Shown piece after piece: positions 32,185 through 40,876 of a stretch of 52,298 bases of DNA. The position numbers were made by a program, and so were the translations under genes. Under the pieces are notes generated by a model that did not search any database, was not told the origin of the DNA, and saw nothing but the letters and a program-made list of their open reading frames with translations. Origin of the DNA: Bacillota bacterium (GTDB taxonomy: Bacteria > Bacillota > Bacilli > Alicyclobacillales > SLC66). The stretch spans positions 1 to 52,298 of the forward strand of contig JAJYTO010000004.1 in assembly GCA_021793015.1 (NCBI GenBank). Direction: 5' to 3'. The stretch's first letter is position 1. Each line of letters starts with the position of its first letter.

Positions 32185-32802
32185 ATGGGCAGTGTCCAGA
32201 CGACCCTGCGCGTGGGCGCCATTCGCACACGCAGGATCGAAGCCAATACCCTGCGCATCATCAGAGTGCCACAAGGCAACGCGTTGTTGCTCGCGCAATT
32301 GCGGGAACTCCGGCGCAGAGTCCGGAAACTTCAACAGGCCGTTCGTGAATTGCGGCTGGAGGTGCAGCACGACAGGCGGCATCTGGAACATCAGATTCAT
32401 GAGTTGCAAGAAGCGGTCATTGGTCTGCAGACGCAGATCAGCGAGTTGCAAGCCGCGACAGCCAGCCTGCAAACACAGATCAATGAGTTGCAAACCGCCG
32501 TTGCCAGCCTGCAGACGCAGATCAACGCATTGCAAACCACGGTCGCCGTCCAGCAGACGCAGATCAACGAATTGCAAGCCACTACGGTCAGCCTGCAGGA
32601 TCAGATCACAAGCGGTCAGCCGAACAATGCAACTTTGCAAGAGCTGTTTACCGACAAATTGGGGCAAGTGGCGACCGTTACCGTCAGTTCGGCCACACTC
32701 ACCGGAACCGTTGCGGCAGCAGGAACAAACGTTGTGGAACTGACCGAGAGCAACGGCGACATCCTGATCATTCCATACAGCAGCATCACAGCGGTACTAT
32801 AA
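32185..32802 (+). CDS. Coiled-coil protein with C-terminal beta domain, spore-surface-like
   Basis: This 205-residue protein has three parts: a basic N-terminus (TTLRVGAIRTRRIEANTLRI), a long coiled coil (about 40-145) built of near-exact 14-residue units of the form LQTQINELQTAVAS, and a C-terminal beta-rich domain (GQVATVTVSSATLTGTVAAA, then GDILIIPYSSITAVL). The last part resembles the DUF2642-type small domains of spore coat and exosporium proteins. It directly follows three glycosyltransferases and is the plausible acceptor or scaffold. The start at 32185 is preferred because GAGGAG abuts the ATG at 32173. Spore-surface location is inference. Confidence 0.65.
   Translation: MGSVQTTLRVGAIRTRRIEANTLRIIRVPQGNALLLAQLRELRRRVRKLQQAVRELRLEVQHDRRHLEHQIHELQEAVIGLQTQISELQAATASLQTQINELQTAVASLQTQINALQTTVAVQQTQINELQATTVSLQDQITSGQPNNATLQELFTDKLGQVATVTVSSATLTGTVAAAGTNVVELTESNGDILIIPYSSITAVL
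32426..32600 (+). repeat. 42-bp coding repeat of the coiled coil
   Basis: Four imperfect 42-bp units, each with CTGCAGACGCAGATCA and GAGTTGCAA-like pieces, encode the 14-residue coiled-coil units. Coiled-coil length could change by unit gain or loss without breaking heptad phase. Confidence 0.8.
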
Positions 32803-32818
32803 CCCGTGAAAGGAAGAA

Positions 32819-33022
32819 ATGACCGTGACCTTTCAAGTCCTGCTCGCCAGTTTTATAGGGAGTACGGTTGAAATTTTTGTGCCGGGATCGATGTTTGAGG
32901 GTACTTTGACGGCGGTTCAGACTGGCGCCGTTGAAGTTCAGGAATCTCCTGTCATATACAGCAAACCAGTTCTGGTCACCATCCCGACACCCAGTATTGA
33001 GTATGTCCGGGTCCTGGTGTAG
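32819..33022 (+). CDS. DUF2642-like small spore-surface protein candidate
   Basis: This 67-residue protein is nearly all beta strand: FQVLLASFIGSTVEIFVPG, FEGTLTAVQTGAVEVQES, VTIPTPSIEYVRVLV. The pattern 'G..V......F.GtL..V..g.v.v......v.IP...I..V' is that of DUF2642/CotO-type proteins found on Bacillus spores and resembles the C-terminal domain of the preceding coiled-coil protein. AAAGGAAGAA precedes the ATG. It follows by 16 bases and is probably co-transcribed. Family assignment is by pattern only. Confidence 0.6.
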   Translation: MTVTFQVLLASFIGSTVEIFVPGSMFEGTLTAVQTGAVEVQESPVIYSKPVLVTIPTPSIEYVRVLV

Positions 33023-33089
33023 CGCATGGCAGAGCGGCCATCACATTGATGCGCGAGTCAATGGATGGCCGCAGGGCGAGTTGCACAGG

Positions 33090-33212
33090 ATCCCGAAACC
33101 AACATGGCCTGACAGCTACCGCCAGCCATGGCAACTGCCCAGAAGCGACAGGCAAGGTGCCGTATAAAAATGGGTTGTCCCTTCCGGGCCAGGGACGGAT
33201 CATACATGACGC
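33090..33212 (-). repeat. Hairpin-repeat right arm plus tail, copy 5
   Basis: On the minus strand the segment reads GCGTCATGTATGATCCGTCC, then a GGGACAACC, ATTTTTATACGGCACCTTG, GGCAGTTGCCATGG and GTCAGGCCATG, collinear with 11265-11389. Only the right arm of the big hairpin is present; the left one would fall inside the neighbouring glycosyltransferase gene. The rest of 33023-33228 shows nothing else. Confidence 0.65.
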
Positions 33213-33228
33213 ACCAGCGCACCGAGGT

Positions 33229-34422
33229 CTACCGCAGACAGGCGCGGAAGTCCTGAATCCATGTTCGGTAAGTCTGATCGCTCCGTTGGCTGACGCTTCC
33301 AGGGCGTATGACCCTATGATAGAGCGGCGGATCCAGAAACTCGATCCCGCCGGATCTCAGGTAGCGAAGGGTCATGGCCACATCTTCAAAGATTCTTCCC
33401 TGCGACCGGTCGTGAGTCGGCCAGCCTCCCAGAGCCGTCAGGTCAACAGTTCTGTAGCAACGAGGTATGGGGACGCGCGCGTACGAGACAGTGACTTCCG
33501 CCGGTTCGCCCCCGTGAACTCCTCTGTAGACCAATTCGCCGCGGCGTGAACACCGCCACATGTGATAGCGCGAGGAGAGAAGCACCGTGGGTTGAGTGTT
33601 CGCGGCCATGGCGCCGCACAGCGTTTCGAGCGCTCCGGCGTCCAGCCAGTCGTCGGCGTCCAGTTCCACCGCGCACCGGCCTTTGGCCAGGACCAGCGCA
33701 TGGTTGAGGGCCGCGGATTTCCCGTGATTCTCTTTCACCGTCTCCACGCGGATGCGCGGGTCGTCAAACACTTTCGCCATGGCCGCCGTATCGTCTGTCG
33801 AACCGTCGTCCACCACGATGATCTCCCAGTCGCTTCGGGTTTGCGCCAACACGGAACGAATGGCCCAGCCAATCCGCGACGCTTCGTTATACGCGCAGAT
33901 GATGACGGTGACAAGCGGCGGCGCATGAGTCACCGGGCACATGGTTGGGGGGCTGTCGAAAAGCGGCAAAATGAAGCGTAAGTCGCGCGCATGGAGGCTT
34001 CCCTGGCGGTGGAACGCCCACGGTTCTTTGGTTGGCGTCACCTCCAGGGATGAGGGGCGCTGTGTTTCCATCCGCAGGGCAATCTGATAGGGCAGGTGGG
34101 AAACAGACGGGGGGAAATACCTGATCTCGCGGAGAGTGTCCAGCAACCGACCGCGGTTCCAGGCGTAGGGCGCCCCTCTCCCGGCGATGAAATAGTCCAT
34201 CCAGGACATCTCCTGTGGCCGGGGTTGACCGGCGACGCAACAATCAGGATGGTTGCCATTTTGCAGCGTCTCACCCAAACCATCCACAAGACGCTGCGGC
34301 AAACAGCCGGGTTGCCAGACCACCCATGGTTCCCGCCCCTCAAGCAGCTTGTCTGTCAAGGTCCGCAGGTATACGGATGCGTCGGTCCTGTCCGCGCCAT
34401 CGTCGATGATCTTCAGTCTCAT
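33229..34422 (-). CDS. GT2 family glycosyltransferase with N-terminal extension
   Basis: This 397-residue protein has a C-terminal GT-A domain (about 165-397): LVTVIICAYNEASRIGWAIRS, WEIIVVDDGSTDDTAAMAK, ENHGKSAALNHAL, the DxD-type ELDADDWLD and FEDVAMTLRYLRSGG. The first 160 residues (IDDGADRTDASVYLRTLTDK, MDYFIAGRGAPYAWNRGRLLDT) are not a recognised domain, though they keep a 'DDG..DRT' phrase reminiscent of a decayed GT-A nucleotide loop. It is convergent with the spore-surface-like genes and its 3' end abuts a hairpin repeat. Probably belongs to the same glycosylation locus. Confidence 0.82.
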   Translation of the reverse strand: MRLKIIDDGADRTDASVYLRTLTDKLLEGREPWVVWQPGCLPQRLVDGLGETLQNGNHPDCCVAGQPRPQEMSWMDYFIAGRGAPYAWNRGRLLDTLREIRYFPPSVSHLPYQIALRMETQRPSSLEVTPTKEPWAFHRQGSLHARDLRFILPLFDSPPTMCPVTHAPPLVTVIICAYNEASRIGWAIRSVLAQTRSDWEIIVVDDGSTDDTAAMAKVFDDPRIRVETVKENHGKSAALNHALVLAKGRCAVELDADDWLDAGALETLCGAMAANTQPTVLLSSRYHMWRCSRRGELVYRGVHGGEPAEVTVSYARVPIPRCYRTVDLTALGGWPTHDRSQGRIFEDVAMTLRYLRSGGIEFLDPPLYHRVIRPGSVSQRSDQTYRTWIQDFRACLR

Positions 34423-34817
34423 GGGGTTCCATCACACTCCTGAGTCACAACGCAAGTGGAGGCCGTTTCCGGGGCCGCGTATTGCCTGGGATTGCGCTCG
34501 CCGCATGCAACAGTATCGCGTGCAACCGCGCCGCGCGCCACAGCGTCGGGCGTCACAGTGTCGCCTGCAACAGTGTATGGATGTCGTTTGTTTGCGTTCC
34601 TGTTCTCTTGTATTTTGCCAGTTGCGTCTGCACCAGATCGGGCGGCGCTTGTTGCAATCGAGTGCGGTGGATTCGCGCAACGGCAGATTTGCCACTGCGC
34701 GGCCTATTGCAGTTGAATTGTGAATTACGTGAAACTGTCGTACTATGACGTTGTGCACAGTCAGTATTCTGTTCGTCAGCAAATGAATTTTAGCGACAGT
34801 CATGGAGATGTGCGTCT
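34423..34817. other. Gene-poor 395-base stretch
   Basis: Divergent region between the glycosyltransferase and the GntR-type gene. 34500-34580 contains imperfect short repeats of GCAACAGT-GTCGC-type sequence. Reading frames here are low-complexity and Cys-rich in a way that follows the repeat, so no gene is called. This is also where base composition starts to shift to AT-richer. Confidence 0.5.
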
Positions 34818-35573
34818 GTGGAAGATGAAACCGATGCTGCCAAGGGGCATATGTTAGATCCGCAACGACCGGTGCCGTTGCATTATCAATTGCGGCAAAT
34901 TCTCAAATACCAAGCTCTTAACGGCAGCCTCGCCGATGACAGCGGAAGAGTTCCCACCGAAGCGGAACTGTCCAAACGATTCAAGGTCAGTCGAATTACT
35001 GTCCGGCGCGCATTGAGAGAGTTGGAAAACCAGGGGCTGTTATTGCGGGAACGGGGACGCGGAACATTTCTCAAGAGCAATGACGTCGAAAATTGGAGTG
35101 GGCAACTGCTGGGATTCACGGAGGCCATCCAGGCGGCTGGGTTTGAACCGGGGTCGAAGATACTGCGCCGGGGATTCGTTGAGAATCCTCAAGGGAAAGT
35201 CCAGAAGGTTTTTTTGGGTGAACGGGTGTGGGAACTGAAACGCCTTCGCCTTGCAGATCGTCAGCCCATAGCGATTGAACATGCATTTTTCCCGAAAAAT
35301 GTGGGGATGGAACTGGAGAAACATGATCTGAATGCGATTTCTCTGTACAGGTTCATGGAGACCGACATGAATCTTATCCTCCATGAAGGCAAGCAAACCA
35401 TCAGCGCGGTCAATGCAACCAGAGAGGAAGCAGACATTTTGGAGGTGGCGGAAGGCCGCTCCCTGCTTTATATGGAGCGAGTCACGTATTCTCTTGAGGG
35501 CGGTCCGGTTGAGTTCTTGATCGCAGTGTACAGGCCGGATTACTTTCAATACTCGATTCGCTTGAAAAGATAA
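34818..35573 (+). CDS. GntR/HutC-family transcriptional regulator
   Basis: This 251-residue protein has a winged-helix GntR domain (about 15-85: VPLHYQLRQILKYQALNG, VPTEAELSKRFKVSRITVRR, ALRELENQGLLLRERGRGTF) and a UTRA effector domain (about 95-245: ERVWELKRLRLADRQPIAIE, LLYMERVTYSLEGGPVEF, FQYSIRLKR). HutC-type UTRA domains often bind phosphorylated sugars or amino-sugar derivatives. It starts with GTG; GGAG lies about 11 bases upstream. It precedes a sulfatase gene whose promoter carries a dyad, so it is probably the local repressor. Confidence 0.88.
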   Translation: MEDETDAAKGHMLDPQRPVPLHYQLRQILKYQALNGSLADDSGRVPTEAELSKRFKVSRITVRRALRELENQGLLLRERGRGTFLKSNDVENWSGQLLGFTEAIQAAGFEPGSKILRRGFVENPQGKVQKVFLGERVWELKRLRLADRQPIAIEHAFFPKNVGMELEKHDLNAISLYRFMETDMNLILHEGKQTISAVNATREEADILEVAEGRSLLYMERVTYSLEGGPVEFLIAVYRPDYFQYSIRLKR

Positions 35574-35655
35574 CCGGGTGTATCAGTTGTCGGGCCAGTT
35601 GGGTGCGCGTCCATAAAGCACGGACGATGATGCGCGAAAGCGCGAAAGAAAGCGG

Positions 35656-35706
35656 TTGACATCTGACCGCCGTCCATATTACTATGGGAGCGCATAAAGT
35701 TATAAC
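35656..35706 (+). promoter_or_regulatory. Promoter of the first sulfatase gene with downstream dyad
   Basis: TTGACA at 35656-35661 and TACTAT at 35680-35685 (18-base spacer) form a good housekeeping promoter. Just downstream of the expected start, GTTATAAC (35699-35706) is a perfect 8-base palindrome, well placed for a GntR/HutC-type repressor. Operator identity is inferred. Confidence 0.55.
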
Positions 35707-35759
35707 AATATACAATTGATCCGAGCGATCGAATCAATTCATGAGGGGGAGAAGATTGC

Positions 35760-37376
35760 ATGCCAATCAGACCGAATATTCTACTGATTCTCAATGATGA
35801 CATGGGTTATTCAGATATCGGCTGCTTTGGAGGTGAAGTTGATACGCCGAATTTGGATCGTTTGGCTGCACATGGAGTGCGATTCACCCAGTTTTACAGT
35901 ACGGCGAGATGCAGTCCCTCACGGGCGTCATTGCTTACCGGGCTGCATCCACACCAGACAGGCATAGGCGTTTTGACCTACGATCAAGGGCCGGAAGGAT
36001 ATCCCGGAAATTTGAACAAAAATTGTATTACTATACCGGAGGTTCTGAAAAACAGCGGGTATCGGACGTATATGAGCGGGAAATGGCATATAGCCCGCGA
36101 TTTGCGGCAACCATCGGATGCGTGGCCGAAGCAGCGAGGATTTGACCATTTTTATGGAACAATCATTGGCGCGGGAAGTTATTTCGATCCAAATACACTC
36201 ACTCGCGACAATGAGAACATTGAAAGTGAGGCATTGTCTGACGAGGATTTTTACTATACAGATGCGATCAGCGACCAAGCGACGCGATACATTCGCGAGC
36301 ACTCGCAGGATAATCCGGACGTCCCTTTCTTTCTCTATGTGGCTTACACCGCTCCTCATTGGCCGTTGCACGCCAGGGAAGAAGACGCGGCAAAATATGA
36401 GGGGAGATTCGACGTAGGCTGGGATCGACTCAGAGAAGAACGGATGCGGAGAATGGTTGATATGGGGATTATTGATCGGAGCTGGAAACTGACAGACCGG
36501 GATCCAACACAGCCTGAGTGGGAAGCGGCCGAAAACAAGGAATGGCTACTGCGCTGCATGCAGGTGTACGCAGCGCAGATAGACAGCATGGATCAAGGAA
36601 TTGGACGGATCCTTGGGATGCTGGAAGAAACGGGACAGTTGGAAAATACCATGATTATATTTCTTTCCGACAATGGGGCGTGCGCGGAACCGATTCCCGA
36701 AGATGTGGATCCTGATGAGTTGGTTGACAGTCTTGCGATTGCCAGACGGCATACGCGCAAGGGCGAAGAAGTCCGGTTTGGCAACGATCCAAGCATTATC
36801 CCCGGACAGGAGAATACCTACCAGAGTTATGGCGTCGCCTGGGCCAATCTGTCCAATACGCCGTTTCGCCTATATAAACACTGGGTGCATGAAGGCGGCA
36901 TTGCGACCCCCTTCATCGTTCATTGGCCGCAAGGAATTCATGACAAAGGATCGCTGCGGCATACGCCGGCGCAGCTCACAGATGTGATGGCGACTGTACT
37001 GGAGGCCAGTGGCGCCGTGTATCCTGAATCCTATCAAGGGAATAAAATTTTACCGCTGGAGGGGCAGAGTCTTTTGCCGGTCTTTGGGAGGGATACGCTG
37101 GAGCGGGGTACTCTCTATTGGGAGCACGAAGGGAACGCCGCTGTGCGCAGCGGAAAATGGAAATTGGTCAGGAATTATCCGGGCCCATGGGAACTGTACG
37201 ACATGGAACAGGATCGCACTGAGATGAATGATCTCGCGCAGCAATATCCGGAGCAGGTCGTGAAGATGAGCGCTTTGTACTGGGCTTGGGCAAAACGTTG
37301 TGGGGTCATCCCTCGCGAAAAAATCTTGGATATCATCAAAAATAGCGCAGCAAAGGCATTTTGGGAAGAGGAGTAA
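35760..37376 (+). CDS. Cytoplasmic type I sulfatase (Cys-type)
   Basis: Hydrolyses sulfate esters. The 538-residue protein has the alkaline-phosphatase fold signature: PNILLILNDDMGYSDIG (metal Asp pair), then CSPSRASLLTG with Cys51 to be converted to formylglycine, GKWHI, FLYVAYTAPHWPLHA, LSDNGACAE and NTPFRLYKHWVHEGGIATP. No signal peptide is present, so it should act in the cytoplasm, unlike most bacterial arylsulfatases. Upstream GAGGGGGAG sets the start. Closest in architecture to the arylsulfatase A / choline-sulfatase-like group. It lies beside an MFS carrier and the maturase needed for its Cys. The substrate is unknown. Confidence 0.92.
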   Translation: MPIRPNILLILNDDMGYSDIGCFGGEVDTPNLDRLAAHGVRFTQFYSTARCSPSRASLLTGLHPHQTGIGVLTYDQGPEGYPGNLNKNCITIPEVLKNSGYRTYMSGKWHIARDLRQPSDAWPKQRGFDHFYGTIIGAGSYFDPNTLTRDNENIESEALSDEDFYYTDAISDQATRYIREHSQDNPDVPFFLYVAYTAPHWPLHAREEDAAKYEGRFDVGWDRLREERMRRMVDMGIIDRSWKLTDRDPTQPEWEAAENKEWLLRCMQVYAAQIDSMDQGIGRILGMLEETGQLENTMIIFLSDNGACAEPIPEDVDPDELVDSLAIARRHTRKGEEVRFGNDPSIIPGQENTYQSYGVAWANLSNTPFRLYKHWVHEGGIATPFIVHWPQGIHDKGSLRHTPAQLTDVMATVLEASGAVYPESYQGNKILPLEGQSLLPVFGRDTLERGTLYWEHEGNAAVRSGKWKLVRNYPGPWELYDMEQDRTEMNDLAQQYPEQVVKMSALYWAWAKRCGVIPREKILDIIKNSAAKAFWEEE

Positions 37377-37684
37377 CGCCCCGTGGGTCCCCGGGCCGCG
37401 GGGCTATGAGTTCCGCTGTAACGATGACGGCAATCGTCGCTGCTGGGCTCGATATTCCGACAGACTGGCGCATGTATCATAGGGTTACGACAGCACATGT
37501 CATTCGCGACATTATGAAAACGGTTCCAATGTGATTGTTCTGGCACGATGAAAAGGGGTGATGAAAACTGAAATTATTGAATTTTGAGGGGGAATACGCG
37601 CGTTTTGTCCGCGGGATTTATGAGAGAAGGTGATTCGCGAGACAGTTGGAGGGCTTGACAAATAGATTCTTGAGGGGGATCTTG
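37377..37684. other. 308-base gap between sulfatase and MFS gene
   Basis: Directly after the sulfatase stop lies a GC-rich inverted repeat (GCCCCG with CGGGGC around 37378-37404) without a T-run. Beyond it no gene is seen; a TTGACA near 37650 is too close to the MFS ribosome binding site to have a usable -10. Confidence 0.5.
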
Positions 37685-38902
37685 ATGAAGGTACAGTATA
37701 ACCAAGGATCGGATTGGGATAGATACGCCAGAAAAGTTCTGTTCTGGAATTGGCTGACCTGGTTTTTCAACTTTATGGACCGGGGCCTCATTGGGCCGCT
37801 TCTGCCTCTGATTGTGCTGTACTTCCATTTGTCGCTGACAGCGGCAGGAGGTATAGTTTCGTTATTTTTTGTAGGGTACTTGTCGACGTTTTTGGGAGGC
37901 TTCCTGTCCGACAAACTTGGACGCAAGAGAGTGATATCCCCCTCAGTCATTGGCTTTGGGGTGGTCACCAGCCTTACTGCGCTCGCAAGGTCCGTGCCAT
38001 GGCTTGCAACGACGCGGATAGTGACCGGCGTGTTTGAGGGCTTTCAGTATTCAACCGGCGCCGCATGGTTGAGCGAAACCTATCCTTATGCAAAGCGGGG
38101 AAAGGCGCTGGCCCTGTGGGAAACGGGATACAGTATTGGAACTTTGGGCGGGATGGTTCTTGCCACGCTGCTGGCGGCCCGTTGGGGATGGCGCGCGCCG
38201 TGGCCGGTCGCCGGTTTCTTGAGTATCCTGGCGGGTGTGTTGATGATGATATTCGTCAAAGAGAGGCCACAGATCAGTACCCCTGGGTACGACGAAATGA
38301 AAGTTTTTACTGCCGGTGCAGCGCCAAAAATACGAGATGTGTTTCGCATGCGCAATGTGTGGGTCGTTTTCATCCTGCACGGACTGTACAATTTTACGTT
38401 TTGGATGGCGGGCGCATGGATAACCACTTACGCGATTAAGGTGAAGCATCTCTCCTTTGTCAACGGAGGGTTGCTTTCAGCGGTATTGTTCGCCGGAATT
38501 ACCATCGGACTTCTTTTGAACGGGGCGGTTGCCGATCGGATCGGGCGTGTCAAAGCGATCAGTCTCCTGTCTTTTGTCTCAGCATTGATCATGCTTGTGT
38601 TTACTCAAGTTTCTTCACCCGTATTGCTGTATGTTTGCATCGTCCTCGCCGGTATTTTTGGAGCGTATATCTCGTCCGCGATCGCCCTTGTCACAGACAC
38701 CTCAGGACCTGAGATCGCAGGCACAGCATTTGGGATCGCAACTTTCGGAGGGGAAATGGGCGCTATATTGGGCCCGCTCATGGGTGGATTTGTGGCGCAG
38801 TATTTTGGTTTTCAGACCGCTTTCTATATGTTGCCGATATCCTTGGTGGTGTCTAGTATTGTCGTATGGGTTGCGCGTGACGTGCATCACAGGTATCGCT
38901 GA
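37685..38902 (+). CDS. Major facilitator superfamily transporter
   Basis: This 405-residue protein has twelve hydrophobic helices in two halves. Motif A appears after helix 2 as GGFLSDKLGRKRVISP and again as NGAVADRIGRVKAISL; helix 4-5 has TRIVTGVFEGFQYSTGAAWL. The general layout is that of the anion/sugar-phosphate:cation symporter types of MFS. GAGGGGG 8 bases upstream fixes the ATG at 37685. Located between a cytoplasmic sulfatase and its maturase, it probably imports the sulfated substrate or exports a product; direction and cargo are inference. Confidence 0.88.
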   Translation: MKVQYNQGSDWDRYARKVLFWNWLTWFFNFMDRGLIGPLLPLIVLYFHLSLTAAGGIVSLFFVGYLSTFLGGFLSDKLGRKRVISPSVIGFGVVTSLTALARSVPWLATTRIVTGVFEGFQYSTGAAWLSETYPYAKRGKALALWETGYSIGTLGGMVLATLLAARWGWRAPWPVAGFLSILAGVLMMIFVKERPQISTPGYDEMKVFTAGAAPKIRDVFRMRNVWVVFILHGLYNFTFWMAGAWITTYAIKVKHLSFVNGGLLSAVLFAGITIGLLLNGAVADRIGRVKAISLLSFVSALIMLVFTQVSSPVLLYVCIVLAGIFGAYISSAIALVTDTSGPEIAGTAFGIATFGGEMGAILGPLMGGFVAQYFGFQTAFYMLPISLVVSSIVVWVARDVHHRYR

Positions 38903-38942
38903 GTCCACGTGGCCCCGACGCAACGGAAGGGGGGTTCTGATC

Positions 38943-40193
38943 ATGGCGATCAGCGTCATGTGGAAGACGGTCTCAGAGGCTTGCAACTTGGCCTGCGATT
39001 ATTGCTATTACAGCCATTGCGGAGGCCAGCCAAAAGACATTCAACGCATCGAACCCCATGTGCTTGAGACGTTCATCCGCGACTACATGGGGCTGTCAAA
39101 CGGGGTTGCCGCCTTCGCCTGGCAGGGGGGAGAGCCCCTCCTGGCCGGCCTCCCGTTTTTTGAACAGGTGGTCTCTCTGCAAGCGCGTTACGCGCCTCCC
39201 GGCACGTCCATCGCCAATGCGGTCCAAACCAACGGCACGCTGATCACGGAGGAATGGGCCCGCTTTTTTAAACGGTACAACTTTCTGGTCGGCGTGAGCA
39301 TTGACGGCCCCAAATCCATTCACGACGCGCGGCGGGTGACGCACGCGGGGGGCGGTTCCTTTGACCGCGTCATGCGCGGCGTCGACCGTCTGAATGCGCA
39401 CCAGGTGGAGTACAACGTGCTCACCGTCATCCATCCCGGCAATGTCGGGCGCGTGAAGGAATTGTTGGATTTTTATCGAGACCACGAGTTCCGCTGGGTT
39501 CAATTCATTCCCGCGATGGCCTTCGCGGCGCAACATGTGGAACAGACCGGATCGTATGAGATCACGCCCGAGCAGTACGGCGAGTTTCTCTGTCAGGCAT
39601 TCGACGAGTGGTACGACGAAGAGTTTCCCCGCTTCTCAATTCGGACGTTTGACAGCGTCCTGTCGCTGTATATGAACCGCGATCCGGGATTCTGCGTGCT
39701 GTCGAAAACGTGCGGGCAAACCCTGGTTCTGGAGCAGAACGGCGATGCGTACCCGTGCGATTTCTTCATGAACGAGGACTGGAAATTGGGCAATGTGGCG
39801 CAGGACTCGATCGCAGAGCTTCTCGCGAGTCCTGCGATGCGTCGTTTCGCGACCTTAAAACCGACTCTTCCCACGGAATGCCAGATTTGCAAGTGGAAGA
39901 GCGTCTGTCACGGGGGATGCCCGCGCAACCGCGTGTACGGCGACGGCGGGGAAGTGGCGCCAGATTATTTTTGCTCGGCGTACAAGCGGTTTTACAGCTA
40001 TGCGGAGGAGCGCATGCAGCGATTGGCGCTGCGGCTGCGCAAACGGTTGTTTGACGAGGGGATCGATTCGATGCGGGATCGGGAGGTGGGCAGGAACGAT
40101 CCCTGCCCGTGCGGCAGCGGCCAGAAGTTCAAACGTTGCTGCCAGCCTCTGCAAGAAGCTGGCTGGCGATCCCTCAGCGTTTATTCTGGATAG
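38943..40193 (+). CDS. Anaerobic sulfatase-maturating enzyme with C-terminal SEC-C motif
   Basis: Radical SAM enzyme that oxidises the active-site Cys of sulfatases to formylglycine. The 416-residue protein has the cluster motif CNLACDYCYYSHC (Cys14, 18, 21), WQGGEPLLAG, TNGTLI, GVSIDGP, and a SPASM region with further clusters (FCVLSKTCG, YPCDFF, CQICKWKSVCHGGCPRN, YFCSAYKRF). It is followed by a SEC-C zinc-type motif, GRNDPCPCGSGQKFKRCC, at the very end, which is not part of the well-studied anSME enzymes. Start ATG at 38943 follows GGAAGGGG. It can serve both Cys-type sulfatases of the region. Confidence 0.92.
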   Translation: MAISVMWKTVSEACNLACDYCYYSHCGGQPKDIQRIEPHVLETFIRDYMGLSNGVAAFAWQGGEPLLAGLPFFEQVVSLQARYAPPGTSIANAVQTNGTLITEEWARFFKRYNFLVGVSIDGPKSIHDARRVTHAGGGSFDRVMRGVDRLNAHQVEYNVLTVIHPGNVGRVKELLDFYRDHEFRWVQFIPAMAFAAQHVEQTGSYEITPEQYGEFLCQAFDEWYDEEFPRFSIRTFDSVLSLYMNRDPGFCVLSKTCGQTLVLEQNGDAYPCDFFMNEDWKLGNVAQDSIAELLASPAMRRFATLKPTLPTECQICKWKSVCHGGCPRNRVYGDGGEVAPDYFCSAYKRFYSYAEERMQRLALRLRKRLFDEGIDSMRDREVGRNDPCPCGSGQKFKRCCQPLQEAGWRSLSVYSG

Positions 40194-40234
40194 ACCGTCA
40201 CGCTGCAACCCATTCGTGCGAGGGAGGGACGAAG

Positions 40235-40615
40235 ATGATCATCCAGCGAATCGATCACTTTGTAATGACCGTCAGAGATATTGACGCGACCTGCGATTTT
40301 TACGCCAAAGTACTTGGCATGGATGTGGCGACATTTGGGGCCGGGCGAAAAGCTTTAGTGTTTGGGACGCAAAAAATCAATCTGCATGCCGTCGGCAAGG
40401 AATTCGATCCGAAAGCGCTCAGACCCACTCCGGGAGCGGTCGATGTGTGTTTCATTACTGAGAATCCTCTTGAGGGAGTGATAAAGGAACTGCATTCATT
40501 GGGTGTAGTCATCGAAGAGGGCCCAGTCAAACGAACTGGCGCCACGGGCGACATCCTGTCTGTATACTTGCGGGATCCGGACGGTAATCTGGTCGAAATA
40601 TCCAACTATTTGTGA
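40235..40615 (+). CDS. VOC (glyoxalase/dioxygenase) family protein
   Basis: This 126-residue protein has the paired beta-alpha-beta-beta-beta modules of the vicinal oxygen chelate fold: IQRIDHFVMTVRDIDATCDFY with the first metal His, KINLHAVGKEF, VDVCFITENPLEGVIKELHS, and YLRDPDGNLVEISNYL with the C-terminal metal Glu. This short form resembles YaeR/virulence-type VOC proteins. Start has GGGAGGGACG upstream. It follows the maturase by 41 bases, so is probably co-transcribed; its substrate in this region is unknown. Confidence 0.85.
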   Translation: MIIQRIDHFVMTVRDIDATCDFYAKVLGMDVATFGAGRKALVFGTQKINLHAVGKEFDPKALRPTPGAVDVCFITENPLEGVIKELHSLGVVIEEGPVKRTGATGDILSVYLRDPDGNLVEISNYL

Positions 40616-40876
40616 GGCTTCGAGTATACTTTTCTTGATCTCAGGAGTCGCAGCGAAATAACCTGGCAATCATATGGCCGTGCCAGTGAGTGCTGGCGAG
40701 CAATGCAGGTGCGCGCAAGATAGCTGTTGAGACACTTATTTCATCGCGGTTCCTCAGCTTGAAACGGGAGAGAAAGGTCTCAGTTTGGGGCGGGAGAGAA
40801 AACGATTGTGGACAGTCACGTTGTCGAACCGTATACGAGAGTGTCGCCGTCTTATCTTGCAGTTCCGCCGCCCCGC

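Noticed and set aside
34432-34803. Cys-rich minus-strand ORF upstream of the GntR gene
   Set aside because: Cys and Arg content follows the short DNA repeat at 34500-34580; no ribosome binding site or domain.
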